Assembly: GCF_023515955.1 (NCBI RefSeq)
Contig: NZ_CP097322.1
Location: forward strand, 1,116,001-1,180,000
DNA: 64,000 nucleotides
From: Streptomyces sp. RerS4
GTDB lineage: Bacteria > Actinomycetota > Actinomycetes > Streptomycetales > Streptomycetaceae
Direction of reading: 5' to 3'
In this document: positions 37,225 through 45,803 of the stretch, piece after piece
How positions within the stretch are numbered: the first letter of the stretch is position 1
Layout: each line of letters opens with the position of its first letter
The notes under the pieces: generated by a model
Told to the model about the DNA's origin: nothing
What the model saw: only the letters and a program-made list of their open reading frames with translations
Databases searched by the model: none
Made by a program: the position numbers and the translations under genes

Positions 37225-38246
37225 CCGCCCCGTCCCCGCGCGGGCACGTCATCGGGAGCTACGGCCTGCCCGCCCTGACCGTCCTGCTCTTCCTGATCTT
37301 CTCCCTCGCCCTGCCGGACACCTTCCCCACCCGGGACAACGTCTCCTCGATCCTCTCCAACCAGTCGATCCCCGCCCTCCTCGCGCTCGGTGCGACGGTC
37401 CCCATCGCCACCGGCAAGTTCGACCTGTCCATCGGCTACGGGCTGGGCCTGGCGCACGTCCTGGTCATGCGCCTCGTCGTCGAGGAGGGGACGCCGTGGC
37501 CGCTCGCCTGTCTCGCCGTCGTCGTCGCAGGGGCGCTGGTGGGGGCGCTGAACGGCGCCATCGTCGAGTTCGCCCGGATCGACTCCCTCATCGCCACGCT
37601 CGGCACCGGCAGCATCATGTACGCCCTCACCGGATGGCTCACGGACGGCGGCCGGATCGTGCCCGGCCCGAGCGGCCTGCCGGCGTCCTTCACCGACCTC
37701 TACGACGCCCGGTTCCTGGGGCTGCCGGTGCCCGCCTTTTACGTCCTGGCCGTCGTCATCGTCCTGTGGGTGGTGCTGGAGCGGCTGCCGTTCGGCCGGT
37801 ACCTGTACGTCATCGGCTCGAACCCGCGTACCGCCGCCATCATCGGCATCCCCACCCGCAGGTACTCCGTGTACGCCTTCGCCTGCTCGGGCCTGGTCGT
37901 GGGCGTGGCCGGGGTCCTGCTCGCCGCGCAGCAGCAGATCGGCAACCCGAGCGTCGGCCTGGACTACCTGCTGCCCGCGTTCGTCGGCGCGCTGCTCGGC
38001 TCCACCACGATCAGGCCCGGCCGCGCGAACGCGGTGGGCACCCTGGTGGCCGTCAGCGTGCTCGCCGTCGGGCTCGCCGGGATCGGGCAGTTGGGGGCGC
38101 GGTTCTGGGTCACGCCGCTGTTCAACGGCGGCACGCTGCTGCTGGCGGTCGGCCTGGCCGGTTACGCGGCGCGGCGGCGCCTGAGGACGCGGGCCACGGC
38201 GGACCGGAGCCCGCCGGCCGTACACGATCCGCCGGACACCCGCTGA
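37221..38246 (+). CDS. Sugar ABC importer permease (RbsC type)
   Basis: This 341-residue membrane permease has eight to ten helices and matches the RbsC/XylH family. Family landmarks are IPALLALGATVPIATGKFDL (the IATGGIDLS-type motif), NGAIVEFARIDSLIATLGTG, the coupling segment GRYLYVIGSNPRTAAIIGIP, and ALLGSTTIRPGRANAVGTLV near the C-terminus. It makes the sugar channel in the cytoplasmic membrane. It is translationally coupled to the ATPase gene (GTGA overlap) and is followed 87 bases later by the binding protein gene. Confidence 0.92.
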   Translation: MTAPSPRGHVIGSYGLPALTVLLFLIFSLALPDTFPTRDNVSSILSNQSIPALLALGATVPIATGKFDLSIGYGLGLAHVLVMRLVVEEGTPWPLACLAVVVAGALVGALNGAIVEFARIDSLIATLGTGSIMYALTGWLTDGGRIVPGPSGLPASFTDLYDARFLGLPVPAFYVLAVVIVLWVVLERLPFGRYLYVIGSNPRTAAIIGIPTRRYSVYAFACSGLVVGVAGVLLAAQQQIGNPSVGLDYLLPAFVGALLGSTTIRPGRANAVGTLVAVSVLAVGLAGIGQLGARFWVTPLFNGGTLLLAVGLAGYAARRRLRTRATADRSPPAVHDPPDTR

Positions 38247-38290
38247 TCCCGGCTGATCCCGGCTGATCCCGGCTGATCGCCGCTGACCCC
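38241..38290 (+). repeat. Five 10-bp direct repeats between permease and binding protein
   Basis: Five copies of about CGCTGATCCC run in tandem from the permease stop into the intergenic gap; three of the middle units are nearly identical. Each contains TGATC. The repeat may simply be slippage, or set the spacing between the two genes. Confidence 0.75.
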
Positions 38291-38333
38291 CGCCGCTACC
38301 CGCCGGCCCCCGCGCAACCCGGTCAGGAGCACC

Positions 38334-39458
38334 GTGTACCCGTACCGCCACCACCTCCTCGCGGCCGCCGTCGTCGCCGCCCTCGTCTCCGGCTGCGGAG
38401 GCGGCCCGTCCAAGCCGGCGGCCGCGCCGGCCGGCTGCCCGGCCGTGGTCGCGAAGGCGAAGGAGGCGGTCGGGCGGGCCGAGCGCGGCGATCCCGCCGG
38501 GAGCGCCCCGACGACGGGCCCCCGGGCGGTTCCCGGCAAGACCCTGGTCTACGTCGCCCAGACCATGACCAACCCGGGCGTCGCCGGAGTGGCCAAGGGC
38601 GTCCGGGACGCCGCGGCGGCCATCGGCTGGCAGGTCCGGGTGATCGACGGCGGCGGCACCCCGGCGGGCATCCAGGCCGCGTTCAGCCAGGCCGTCACGC
38701 TCAAGCCGTCGGGCATCGTCATCGGCGGCTTCGACCCGCGGATCACCGCGCAGCAGACGGCGCGGGCCGCGTCCGCGGGAATCCCGCTGATCGGCTGGCA
38801 CGCGGTGAGTTCCCCCGGCCCGAGCACGAGTCCGCCGCTCTTCACCAACGTCACCACGAAGGTCCGGGAGGTCGCGGAGATCAGCGCGGACTGGGTCATC
38901 GCCCGCTCCGACGGCCGGGCCGGGGTCGTCGTCTTCACCGACGACTCCATCCCGTTCGCCCGCGACAAGTCCGAGCTGATCAAACGGCGCCTCGCCGACT
39001 GCCCCGGGGTGCGGCTGCTGACGACCGAGAACATCCCGATCCCGGACGCCGGTCAGCGCACCCCTCAGGAGGTGTCCTCCCTGCTGTCGCGCTTCGGGGA
39101 CCGGTGGACGTACTCCGTCGCGATCAACGACCTGTACTTCGCCGACGCGGCCCCGGCGCTGCGCGCCGCCGGGCGCCCCGGCGAGGGTCCGCCGTTCAAC
39201 ATCGGCGCGGGCGACGGAGACCCCTCCGCGTTCCAGCGGATCAACGGCCGGCGCTTCCAGGCCGCGACCGTCCCCGAGCCCCTGGATCAGCAGGGGTGGC
39301 AGATCGTCGACGAGTTCAACCGCGCGTTCGCGGGTCGGCCGGCGAGCGGGTACGTGGCGCCCGTCCACGTGGTGACGGCCGAGAACAGCGGCGGGGCCGC
39401 CGCCTGGAACCCGCCGGGCTACCGGGAGGCGTACGAGCGGATCTGGCGCGGGGAGTGA
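38334..39458 (+). CDS. Sugar-binding lipoprotein of the ABC importer
   Basis: This 374-residue periplasmic-binding-type protein is of the RbsB/Peripla_BP_4 fold. The N-terminus is a lipoprotein signal (basic YRHH, hydrophobic LLAAAVVAALVS, lipobox LVSGC with Cys at about residue 20), so it is tethered outside the membrane. The core begins TLVYVAQTMTNPGVAGVAKG and includes GTPAGIQAAFSQAVTLKPSG and PLDQQGWQIVDEF. The GTG has AGGAG seven bases upstream. With the two upstream genes it completes a sugar importer; no sugar enzyme is adjacent, so the ligand is open. Confidence 0.9.
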   Translation: MYPYRHHLLAAAVVAALVSGCGGGPSKPAAAPAGCPAVVAKAKEAVGRAERGDPAGSAPTTGPRAVPGKTLVYVAQTMTNPGVAGVAKGVRDAAAAIGWQVRVIDGGGTPAGIQAAFSQAVTLKPSGIVIGGFDPRITAQQTARAASAGIPLIGWHAVSSPGPSTSPPLFTNVTTKVREVAEISADWVIARSDGRAGVVVFTDDSIPFARDKSELIKRRLADCPGVRLLTTENIPIPDAGQRTPQEVSSLLSRFGDRWTYSVAINDLYFADAAPALRAAGRPGEGPPFNIGAGDGDPSAFQRINGRRFQAATVPEPLDQQGWQIVDEFNRAFAGRPASGYVAPVHVVTAENSGGAAAWNPPGYREAYERIWRGE

Positions 39459-39611
39459 CCGGGGGCGCCGGCCGCCCACCGGCGGCCCTCCCGACGGCCT
39501 CTCGACGGCCTCTCGACGGCCTGTCGACGGGCAACGGCCCGGGTCCGGTGCCAGGCTGAGGTCGTACAGGACGGTCGCACACCACCCGCGAGACCCGCGA
39601 AAGGCATCACC

Positions 39612-40427
39612 ATGATCACCACTGACTTCGCGCCCGGCTCCCCCTGTTGGCTCGACCTCGGCACCCCGGACGTGCGGGCCGCCGCGGCGTTCTACGGCGC
39701 CGTCCTCGGGTGGGACTACGAGCCCATGCGGGCGGGTGAAGGGGAGGAGGAGATGGAAGGCGGGATGTTCCGCAAGGACGGCAAGATCGTCGCCGGCCTC
39801 GGCAAACTCACCGAGGAGGGTGCCCGCTCGGCCTGGATGATCTACTACAACGTCACCGACGCGGACGCCACGACCCAGGCGGTCGAGCGCGCCGGCGGCA
39901 CGGTGCGGGTGGCGCCGAGGGATCTGGACGACTGGGGCCGGATGGCGCAGTACAGCGACCCGCTGGGCGGGCAGTTCGCCGTCTGGCAGCCGGGGACGGA
40001 CAAGGGCGTCGAGCTGGTCGACCAGCCGGGCTCGCTGTCCTGGACCGAGCTGTACACGACCGACGCCGGGGCCGCCAAGGAGTTCTACGGCGGTGTCTTC
40101 GGCTGGCAGTTCAGCGACATGCCCATGCCCGGCGGCGGCGAAGGGGGCGCGTACACCCTGATCACCCCCGCCGGACTGCCCGAGGAGCGCATGCACGGCG
40201 GCCTCATGGAGCTGCCGGCGGAGCACCTCGGCCTCGCGCACGGACGGCCGTACTGGCACCCCGTCTTCGCCGTCTCCGACTGCGACGCCGCCGTCGCCCA
40301 GGTGACCGGGAACGGCGGCAGCGTGCAGATGGGACCGGAGGACGCGGAAGGCGTCGGCCGGCTGGCCGTCTGCCTCGACCCGTCGAAGGCCGACTTCGTC
40401 CTCCTGACGCCGGCCCGCGGCCAATAG
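39612..40427 (+). CDS. Double VOC-domain protein (glyoxalase-like)
   Basis: This 271-residue protein has two vicinal-oxygen-chelate domains in tandem: residues about 8-125 (PCWLDLGTPDVRAAAAFYGA, VLGWDY) and about 137-265 (SLSWTELYTTDAGAAKEFYG, VFGWQF). It resembles the mycobacterial CFP30B/27-kDa antigen group. Such proteins may bind a divalent metal; the activity is rarely known. The ATG at 39612 follows GAAAGG. The gap upstream contains three 11-base repeats (CGACGGCCTCT, 39491-39523). It converges with the PHB-depolymerase-like gene 15 bases away. Confidence 0.88.
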   Translation: MITTDFAPGSPCWLDLGTPDVRAAAAFYGAVLGWDYEPMRAGEGEEEMEGGMFRKDGKIVAGLGKLTEEGARSAWMIYYNVTDADATTQAVERAGGTVRVAPRDLDDWGRMAQYSDPLGGQFAVWQPGTDKGVELVDQPGSLSWTELYTTDAGAAKEFYGGVFGWQFSDMPMPGGGEGGAYTLITPAGLPEERMHGGLMELPAEHLGLAHGRPYWHPVFAVSDCDAAVAQVTGNGGSVQMGPEDAEGVGRLAVCLDPSKADFVLLTPARGQ

Positions 40428-40442
40428 GCCGGCTTAGGGGGC

Positions 40443-42053
40443 CTACCGGTACTCCACGGTCAGGGTCGCCCGCGTGTCCCTGTTCACGAACAGGTGGGCG
40501 GACGTGGTCTGGTCCCGCTCGAACCGCAGCCGGATCTGGGTCCGCCCCGACCGGTTGACCGCGCCGAGCCCGGTCGGGCTCAGGTCGGTCGACGCCCTGG
40601 CGCCCGCCGTGAACGGGGCGACCTCGGCCGCCCCCCGGGCGGTCGTCACGGCAGCCCAGTCCGACGGCTCGACGGAGCAGCCGCCCAGGCAACCGCTCTG
40701 GACGTCGACCAGGAGCCGGTTGCCGGGCGGGCTCGCCCAGGGGTCGCCCGAGCCGCCGCTCCTGGTCAGCGTCACGTAGGCCCGGGTGAGGGTCTTGCCC
40801 GCCGGGATGGCCGACGTGTCGAAGGACAGCACCGTCCGGTTGAACCGGCCGTCGGTGCCACGCCCGAGGGCCAGGCCGTACGTCGCCTCCAGCGTGCCCA
40901 CGGCCGCACCGGAGCCGTCGGACGCCGCCTTGACGTAGCCGTCCTCCGCGTCGATGCCGGTCAGCGTCACTCTGCCGCCCGCGGGCGGCGTCGTCCCGCC
41001 GTCCCCGCCGCCGAGCGCGCGCACCATGGCCGTGATCGCCTCGATCTGCTTCCCGCCGTGCCTGGCGTAGGCGGAGTCGCCGAGGTATCCCCACCAGTTC
41101 CAGCAGCCGTTGGGGTTGTCCAGGGTCGTCGTCGGGACGGCCTGCGGGTAGAGCACGATGAGGTCGTTGGTGTCGGCGTACTCGTTCAGGTAGGCCTTGT
41201 CGAGGAACGTGGTGCCGAAGCCCTGGTACGCGTACCCCTGCTTGCAGCCGTGCAGGGCGACGAGCACCGTGCAGCGGGCGCCGTCCGCGCACGTCCGCGG
41301 CACGTAGACGAAGCCGTTGTCGTCCATGGAGACCGGCTTGGCCTGGCCTCCGGGCACGTACCGGTTCTGGTCGAAACGGATGAGGGAGCCGCCGGGTGTG
41401 GGCGCGGGCGCCCGGACGGAGCCGAGCAGGTGGCCCAGGAGGGTCCGCTCGACGTCGGTACCGCAGTTGTTGATGAACGGGGTGCCCGTCACGGTGCAGG
41501 CGTTCGGCCCCAGGGGGCTGATCCAGGCGTGGCCGGCCGCGGTGTTCCGGTCGTAGAGGACGTTCGCGCCGAAGTGGGCGTAATAGTCGGCCAGCGCGGT
41601 GGCCACCGGCTGCTTGACGGTCGTGTCGCCCGTTCCGCTGAACAGGTAGACCGGATCGCCGGCGAGTCCCGCGACGTCGTCGATCCCGCCCTGCGCCGAC
41701 CAGTCGCTCGTCGTCTGTTTCAGCCGGGCGAGTTGGAGGTCCTGGGTGGTGTTCATGCAGGCGTTCAGCGCGGTGTTGAGGTTGTTCTGCGCACAGTTGT
41801 ACGGCCCGGAGGCGAAGACGGCGGAGCCGTCGAAGATGCCGGAATAGGCCACGTGCAGTTGGGTCGCCATGTAGCCGCCGGACGAGATGCCGGCGCTGTA
41901 GACGCCGTCGACGGCGTAGGGCTTCAACTCACCGGGCGCGGGCGGCAACGCGGCCGCCCCCGGTGGAGCGACGAGGGCCCCCAAGAGGGCCAGGGCGAGG
42001 ACCGCGACCGCCCGGCCGCGACGCAGGACCGACCTGCCGGGATACGAGTTCAC
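40443..42053 (-). CDS. Secreted PHB-depolymerase-like esterase with C-terminal beta domain
   Basis: This secreted esterase of about 536 residues resembles intracellular/short-chain PHB depolymerases. A signal peptide (basic RRGR then AVAVLALALLGALVAPPG) ends near residue 36. The lipase-type nucleophile is Ser57 in GISSGG, with Asp143 (SGTGD) and His175 (AAGHAW) as candidates for the rest of the triad; a second HGC box lies near 285. From about residue 360 a separate beta-rich domain (GIDAEDGYVKA ... RTVLSFDTSAIPAGKT) matches DNRLRE-type surface modules, perhaps for binding the polymer. The GTG at 42053 is the chosen start; no ribosome binding site decides it. It should degrade extracellular polyester or a related ester. 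Confidence 0.82.
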   Translation of the reverse strand: MNSYPGRSVLRRGRAVAVLALALLGALVAPPGAAALPPAPGELKPYAVDGVYSAGISSGGYMATQLHVAYSGIFDGSAVFASGPYNCAQNNLNTALNACMNTTQDLQLARLKQTTSDWSAQGGIDDVAGLAGDPVYLFSGTGDTTVKQPVATALADYYAHFGANVLYDRNTAAGHAWISPLGPNACTVTGTPFINNCGTDVERTLLGHLLGSVRAPAPTPGGSLIRFDQNRYVPGGQAKPVSMDDNGFVYVPRTCADGARCTVLVALHGCKQGYAYQGFGTTFLDKAYLNEYADTNDLIVLYPQAVPTTTLDNPNGCWNWWGYLGDSAYARHGGKQIEAITAMVRALGGGDGGTTPPAGGRVTLTGIDAEDGYVKAASDGSGAAVGTLEATYGLALGRGTDGRFNRTVLSFDTSAIPAGKTLTRAYVTLTRSGGSGDPWASPPGNRLLVDVQSGCLGGCSVEPSDWAAVTTARGAAEVAPFTAGARASTDLSPTGLGAVNRSGRTQIRLRFERDQTTSAHLFVNRDTRATLTVEYR

Positions 42054-42382
42054 GAGGAGACCGTAAGCGCGGCCGAATCCGTGCCCCCATGGCGGGGAGC
42101 ACCACAACCAGCCGGCCGGTCATGGTTGTCGATCACCTGGGCGACGAGGGACTCGTCGGCTATCACCCCGCGCGACGCCCGACGATCGGTGAACGGTTGA
42201 ACGCCCGCTTGGCAAGCAGGAACTTGCCGAGATGGCCCGATATCCCCGAACCGCCCAGGTGAGAGAGCAATTTGGAAGATGTCGCCCTCCGGAGACGTCG
42301 CTACTTTCCTAAGTACCGGGCGATGCCGAGGCATTCCCCCGGCCTGACATGTGGAGAACGCAATGCCTTCCGGAGGTGTGGA
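42054..42382. other. Divergent intergenic region, no gene
   Basis: This 329-base gap lies between the secreted esterase and the flavoprotein set and must hold both promoters. I see no gene. One feature stands out: AGGCATT (42329-42335) pairs exactly with AATGCCT (42362-42368), forming a possible 5'-leader hairpin just ahead of the GGAGGTG ribosome binding site of the gene at 42383. Confidence 0.5.
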
Positions 42383-43333
42383 ATGCGTACATTCGCCGTG
42401 CGGGCGCAGAACACGATCGTGGGCTTTTCGCCGGTGCGCGCCCTGATCGGCACCGGTGTCACCGAGGCGTGGCCACGGCGGGCGCGGGCGGGCCTGAGGC
42501 TGGTCGCGCCCGACGACCCCGCGTGCGCCCTGGACGAGGAGGAGGGCAGCCGGGCGGGTCCGGGACGGGCCGCACACGCGGAGTGGCTGGTGCGCAGCCT
42601 CGGCGCGGTCGGACGGGCCTGGCTCGACCAGGTGGGGCCCTGCCGGGTCGACGTCATCGCCGCCGATCTGCTGGACGACGGCAGCCGGCTCTTCTTCGCG
42701 ACGCTCGCCGACGTGGCGGGCGGCCGGGTCACCGTTCGCTGCCGGGCGGAGCCCTCCGCCGGTCAGGCCGCCCTGGCCCCGGTGACCAGTGCCCGGGAGC
42801 GGCGCATCGAGCACCTGGCCGGCGCGTCCGGCCGACTCGACGGCGAGGAGCTCGACTTCCTGTACGGGCAGGCCCTGCGCTACCTGCGCGCCGGAGACGG
42901 CTGGACGGCGGAACGGCTGCTGCGCGCGGTGCTGCTCCGGCGCCCCACCCCGGCCGTTCGGCTCACGCTGCGCACCGCCCACGAGCTGGTCGGACGGCCG
43001 TTGGAGGCCCGGCGGTACCCGGAACGGAGCGGGCCCGACCGGCAGCCGGAGCGGGCGCGGGGCCCCCTGCGGCTCCACGCGGGCTGGGAGCGGTTGGAGG
43101 AGTGGTCGGACACCGCGGGCCAGATCGAGCGGAACGCGGTGCACAAGGCCCTGTTCGCCGTCGCCGACCGGACGGTGTTCCGGTCGTACGAGACCTACGA
43201 CGATCCCGCCGAGCCCCTGAGCCTCTTCGTCCGCGTACGGCCGACACTCGTCCTCAAGATCCGCATTCGCGACCTCGACAGCTTCGACATCGACTACGTG
43301 GGGATCAACTCCGGTTCACATACAGGTGGTTGA
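42383..43333 (+). CDS. Hypothetical protein, 316 residues, flavoprotein set
   Basis: I do not recognise this protein. The ATG at 42383 has an excellent GGAGGTG site six bases upstream, so the start is firm. It is soluble, Arg-rich and lacks membrane helices. A middle segment rich in Leu/Arg repeats (LDFLYGQALRYLRAGDGWTA, then ERLLRAVLLRR) looks like TPR-type helical pairs, and the end is beta-rich and acidic (LVLKIRIRDLDSFDIDYVGI). The next gene starts 100 bases on, on the same strand, with a possible promoter between. A helical scaffold or adaptor role is a guess. Confidence 0.6.
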   Translation: MRTFAVRAQNTIVGFSPVRALIGTGVTEAWPRRARAGLRLVAPDDPACALDEEEGSRAGPGRAAHAEWLVRSLGAVGRAWLDQVGPCRVDVIAADLLDDGSRLFFATLADVAGGRVTVRCRAEPSAGQAALAPVTSARERRIEHLAGASGRLDGEELDFLYGQALRYLRAGDGWTAERLLRAVLLRRPTPAVRLTLRTAHELVGRPLEARRYPERSGPDRQPERARGPLRLHAGWERLEEWSDTAGQIERNAVHKALFAVADRTVFRSYETYDDPAEPLSLFVRVRPTLVLKIRIRDLDSFDIDYVGINSGSHTGG

Positions 43334-43348
43334 GTCGTTCGACCCTCC

Positions 43349-43377
43349 TTGACAGGGTTCATGGCCTGTGGAAATGT
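43349..43377 (+). promoter_or_regulatory. Possible promoter with consensus -35
   Basis: TTGACA at 43349-43354 is a perfect -35 box, followed after 17 bases by AAATGT at 43372-43377, a weak -10. It lies about 57 bases before the start at 43434 and would let the three-gene flavoprotein operon be made without the upstream gene. Confidence 0.35.
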
Positions 43378-43433
43378 CGGTCGCGCTTGTCACACCTGGG
43401 CTTTTTGATTTTTCGTGTACTCGGGGAGATGCG

Positions 43434-43982
43434 ATGCCGCCTCTGGACGTTTCCGGATTAGACGTTTCCTCGCGGGTCCGGGCCCGCGACATTCAAATGG
43501 CGGGTGTCGCGGACATGCGCCGCCGGGTGCTGATGATTTCCGGCGCCATCGACACCGTCGACCACGACGTCTCGGTCTGCGTCAACCTGCCGGAACCCGG
43601 CCGCTGGCAGGTGATCAAGTCCGAGACCAATCTCACGGACCGCACCTGGGTCGCCATGCAGGCCGCCACCGACGAGGACTCGGTGTTCGTCAACGACGCC
43701 GAAACCCTCGTGATGTCACGGCAGTTCTCCAAGTCCTTCATCACCCCCGACCAGCGCCGTCTGACCTTCTTCGGCGGCGAGGTCCGCCCCGGCGAGGCCG
43801 TGGTGAAGATGTACTCCCTGGAGACCACCGGCCGCAAACCCACCTACGCGTACTCCCGGTACAGCCCGATCGCCGGCGACAGCCCCGAGGTGACCGCGAA
43901 GACCATCGAGCAGATGGTCGCCGAGGGCATGCCGCAGCGTCCGGTCATCGAGGTCATCGTCCCGGTGACGGTCATCGGGTGA
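43434..43982 (+). CDS. Hypothetical protein, 182 residues, flavoprotein operon
   Basis: I do not recognise this protein. The ATG at 43434 follows GGGGAG by about seven bases. It is a soluble protein with many short beta strands and a regular core (VCVNLPEPGRWQVIKSETNL; VMSRQFSKSFITPDQRRLTF), no Cys pairs or metal motifs, and ends VIEVIVPVTVIG. Its stop overlaps the start of the flavoprotein gene by four bases (GTGA), so the two are made together and probably act together. Base composition in the gap before it is AT-richer than the neighbourhood. Confidence 0.65.
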   Translation: MPPLDVSGLDVSSRVRARDIQMAGVADMRRRVLMISGAIDTVDHDVSVCVNLPEPGRWQVIKSETNLTDRTWVAMQAATDEDSVFVNDAETLVMSRQFSKSFITPDQRRLTFFGGEVRPGEAVVKMYSLETTGRKPTYAYSRYSPIAGDSPEVTAKTIEQMVAEGMPQRPVIEVIVPVTVIG

Positions 43983-45328
43983 TCACCTTCGTCCCCCCGC
44001 CCCACCTGCTGGAATCGCCCCGGGGCCGCGACTGGCCGGCCGCGCCCGCCGCCGCCCCGCCGCGCACCGGGCCGCCCGCCGGCGCGGACGTGGCCATCGT
44101 CGGAGCCGGTCCGGCCGGCCTGGCGGTGGCCTCCGCCCTCTGGCACCTCGGTGTGCGCGACGTCGTCCTCCTCGACCGCGGCGGGCGGCCGTGCGGCCGG
44201 TTCTTCGACCGCGTCGACACCCTGCGCCAACGCGTCCTGCGCTCCCCCTACGAGCACCACCCCGGGGTCGAGGGCTACCGCGACTGCGAGCTGCTCGACT
44301 TCGCCCGCCTGCACTGGTCGCTGCTCACCCCCGTCGAGCGCCGCGAGATCCGGATGGCCCAGTCGGGGCACCGCTCGGTCGTGCCCGTCGACGTCTTCGA
44401 GGCCTACTGCCGGCACGTCTCCACCCTGCACCACGTGGACGAGCGGACCTGGCGGGCCACCGTCCGCGAGGTCCGCCCGACGCGCCCGGACGAAGGCTCT
44501 GCCGCCGGCGCCACCGTCCACGGCGACGGCTTCGCGCTGACGGCCCGCTCCGTCGTCCTCTGCCTCGGCGAGGAGCGGCGCGACGCGCCCGCCGACTGGT
44601 GGGAGGGCGAGGGCACGCCCGCCGGGGTGAGCTACTGGGACGAGCCCGTGCCCTCGGACGCCGGGCGGCTGGTCGTCGTGGGCGCCGGACTGAGCGCGGC
44701 GCACCTCATCGCCAACGCCCTGGGCGAGGGCAAGGAGGTGCACTGGGTGCTGCGCGCGCCCGAGGAGCGCTACCAGTGTGCGGACGTCAACGCCTCCTTC
44801 TTCCGCGCCGAGGGCCGGGCCAGGTTCGACGGGACCAGCTGGCAGGACCGGCTCGCCCTGATGGGCGGACACCGGCGGGCCTCCGTCATGTTCGAGTTCC
44901 GTCCGCTGATGGAGCGTGCCGAGGCGGAGGGACGCCTCACCGTGCACCGGGGGCGCGCCGTCACCGGCGTGACGCCCGTCCGCGCCGGGCGAAGCGCCGT
45001 ACTGCTGGAGGGCGACGCGCGGGTCGTCGGTGATCACGTGGTCCTGGCCCTCGGCACCGTCGTCTCCAACGGCGACCGGCTGCTGCCCTCGTCGGTGGTC
45101 GCGGCCCGCGACGGCTGGCCGGACCTGGACGAGCGGACCCTCGCCTACCGGGGCGCGCCCGGGGTGTTCGCCGTCGGCGCGGCGGCCGGCATGGTGCTGG
45201 GCCCGGCCGCCCGCAACATCGACGGCCACCGCGTGGCCACGGCCCGGGTGGCCGGTGCCATCGCCGCCCACCTGGCGGGGACCTCCGCCCCGCTCCCGAG
45301 CGAGGACAGGGAGATCGCCCGTGTCTGA
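43979..45328 (+). CDS. FAD/NAD(P)-binding oxidoreductase of unknown pathway
   Basis: This 449-residue flavoprotein has an FAD site VAIVGAGPAGLAVASALWHL (GxGxxG at about 41-46) and a second dinucleotide site RLVVVGAGLSAAHLIANAL (about 230), with a C-terminal GTVVSNGD and AVGAAAGMVLGPAARNIDGH that should close over the flavin. The layout recalls N-hydroxylating and Baeyer-Villiger-type monooxygenases, but the RQRVLRSPYEHHPGVEG segment is not one I know. It overlaps the 182-residue gene upstream (GTGA) and the 157-residue gene downstream (8 bases), forming a tight three-gene operon. Confidence 0.82.
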   Translation: MITFVPPPHLLESPRGRDWPAAPAAAPPRTGPPAGADVAIVGAGPAGLAVASALWHLGVRDVVLLDRGGRPCGRFFDRVDTLRQRVLRSPYEHHPGVEGYRDCELLDFARLHWSLLTPVERREIRMAQSGHRSVVPVDVFEAYCRHVSTLHHVDERTWRATVREVRPTRPDEGSAAGATVHGDGFALTARSVVLCLGEERRDAPADWWEGEGTPAGVSYWDEPVPSDAGRLVVVGAGLSAAHLIANALGEGKEVHWVLRAPEERYQCADVNASFFRAEGRARFDGTSWQDRLALMGGHRRASVMFEFRPLMERAEAEGRLTVHRGRAVTGVTPVRAGRSAVLLEGDARVVGDHVVLALGTVVSNGDRLLPSSVVAARDGWPDLDERTLAYRGAPGVFAVGAAAGMVLGPAARNIDGHRVATARVAGAIAAHLAGTSAPLPSEDREIARV

Positions 45329-45794
45329 AGCCGCGTCCGAACGTGACGACTACGACCCGCGGTTCTCCTTCACCCCGATCGACGAGCCCGCGTTCACCGA
45401 GACCGGGGTGATGCTGATGGGCCTCGACGCGGACCGCCTGCTGGCCGGGCTCGGCATGGCGGCCCTCGCCGACGACCCTGCGCAGGTCGTGTTGGCCGTC
45501 GACCGCCTCCGGCACGGGGTCACCGCCGCCCTCGGCTTCGATGCCCTCGTGGACGCCGGCGCCCGCCGCTGGCGCTCCGCCCGCGAGGCCATCGACGCCG
45601 CCGGGCCGCAGCCCTCCCCGCCGGTGGCGCTGCGCCGCGCCTGGGACGAGACGCTGCGCCTGCTGACCTACTGCGACCTGGGCGACGTCGGCCCCGCCAC
45701 CCTCGCCCACCTCGCGGCCTGCCGGCTGCGCCGCGACGAGATCGACGGCCGCGTCGGCCGTCCGCCGGTCATGGGACCCGCTGCCGCCGGGTGA
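45321..45794 (+). CDS. Hypothetical protein, 157 residues, flavoprotein operon
   Basis: I do not recognise this protein. It starts at a GTG that overlaps the end of the flavoprotein gene by eight bases, so coupling is tight. The protein is helical, Ala/Leu/Arg-rich and soluble (ADRLLAGLGMAALADDPAQV; LRRAWDETLRLLTYCDLGDV) with two Cys. It might be a helical partner or carrier for the flavoprotein. It converges with a TetR gene ten bases downstream. Confidence 0.65.
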   Translation: MSEAASERDDYDPRFSFTPIDEPAFTETGVMLMGLDADRLLAGLGMAALADDPAQVVLAVDRLRHGVTAALGFDALVDAGARRWRSAREAIDAAGPQPSPPVALRRAWDETLRLLTYCDLGDVGPATLAHLAACRLRRDEIDGRVGRPPVMGPAAAG

Positions 45795-45803
45795 GGTACC
45801 GCG

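Noticed and set aside
40425..40445. TAGGCC/GGCCTA between the VOC and esterase genes as a terminator.
   Set aside because: The 6-base arms with a 9-base loop are too weak to claim on sequence alone.
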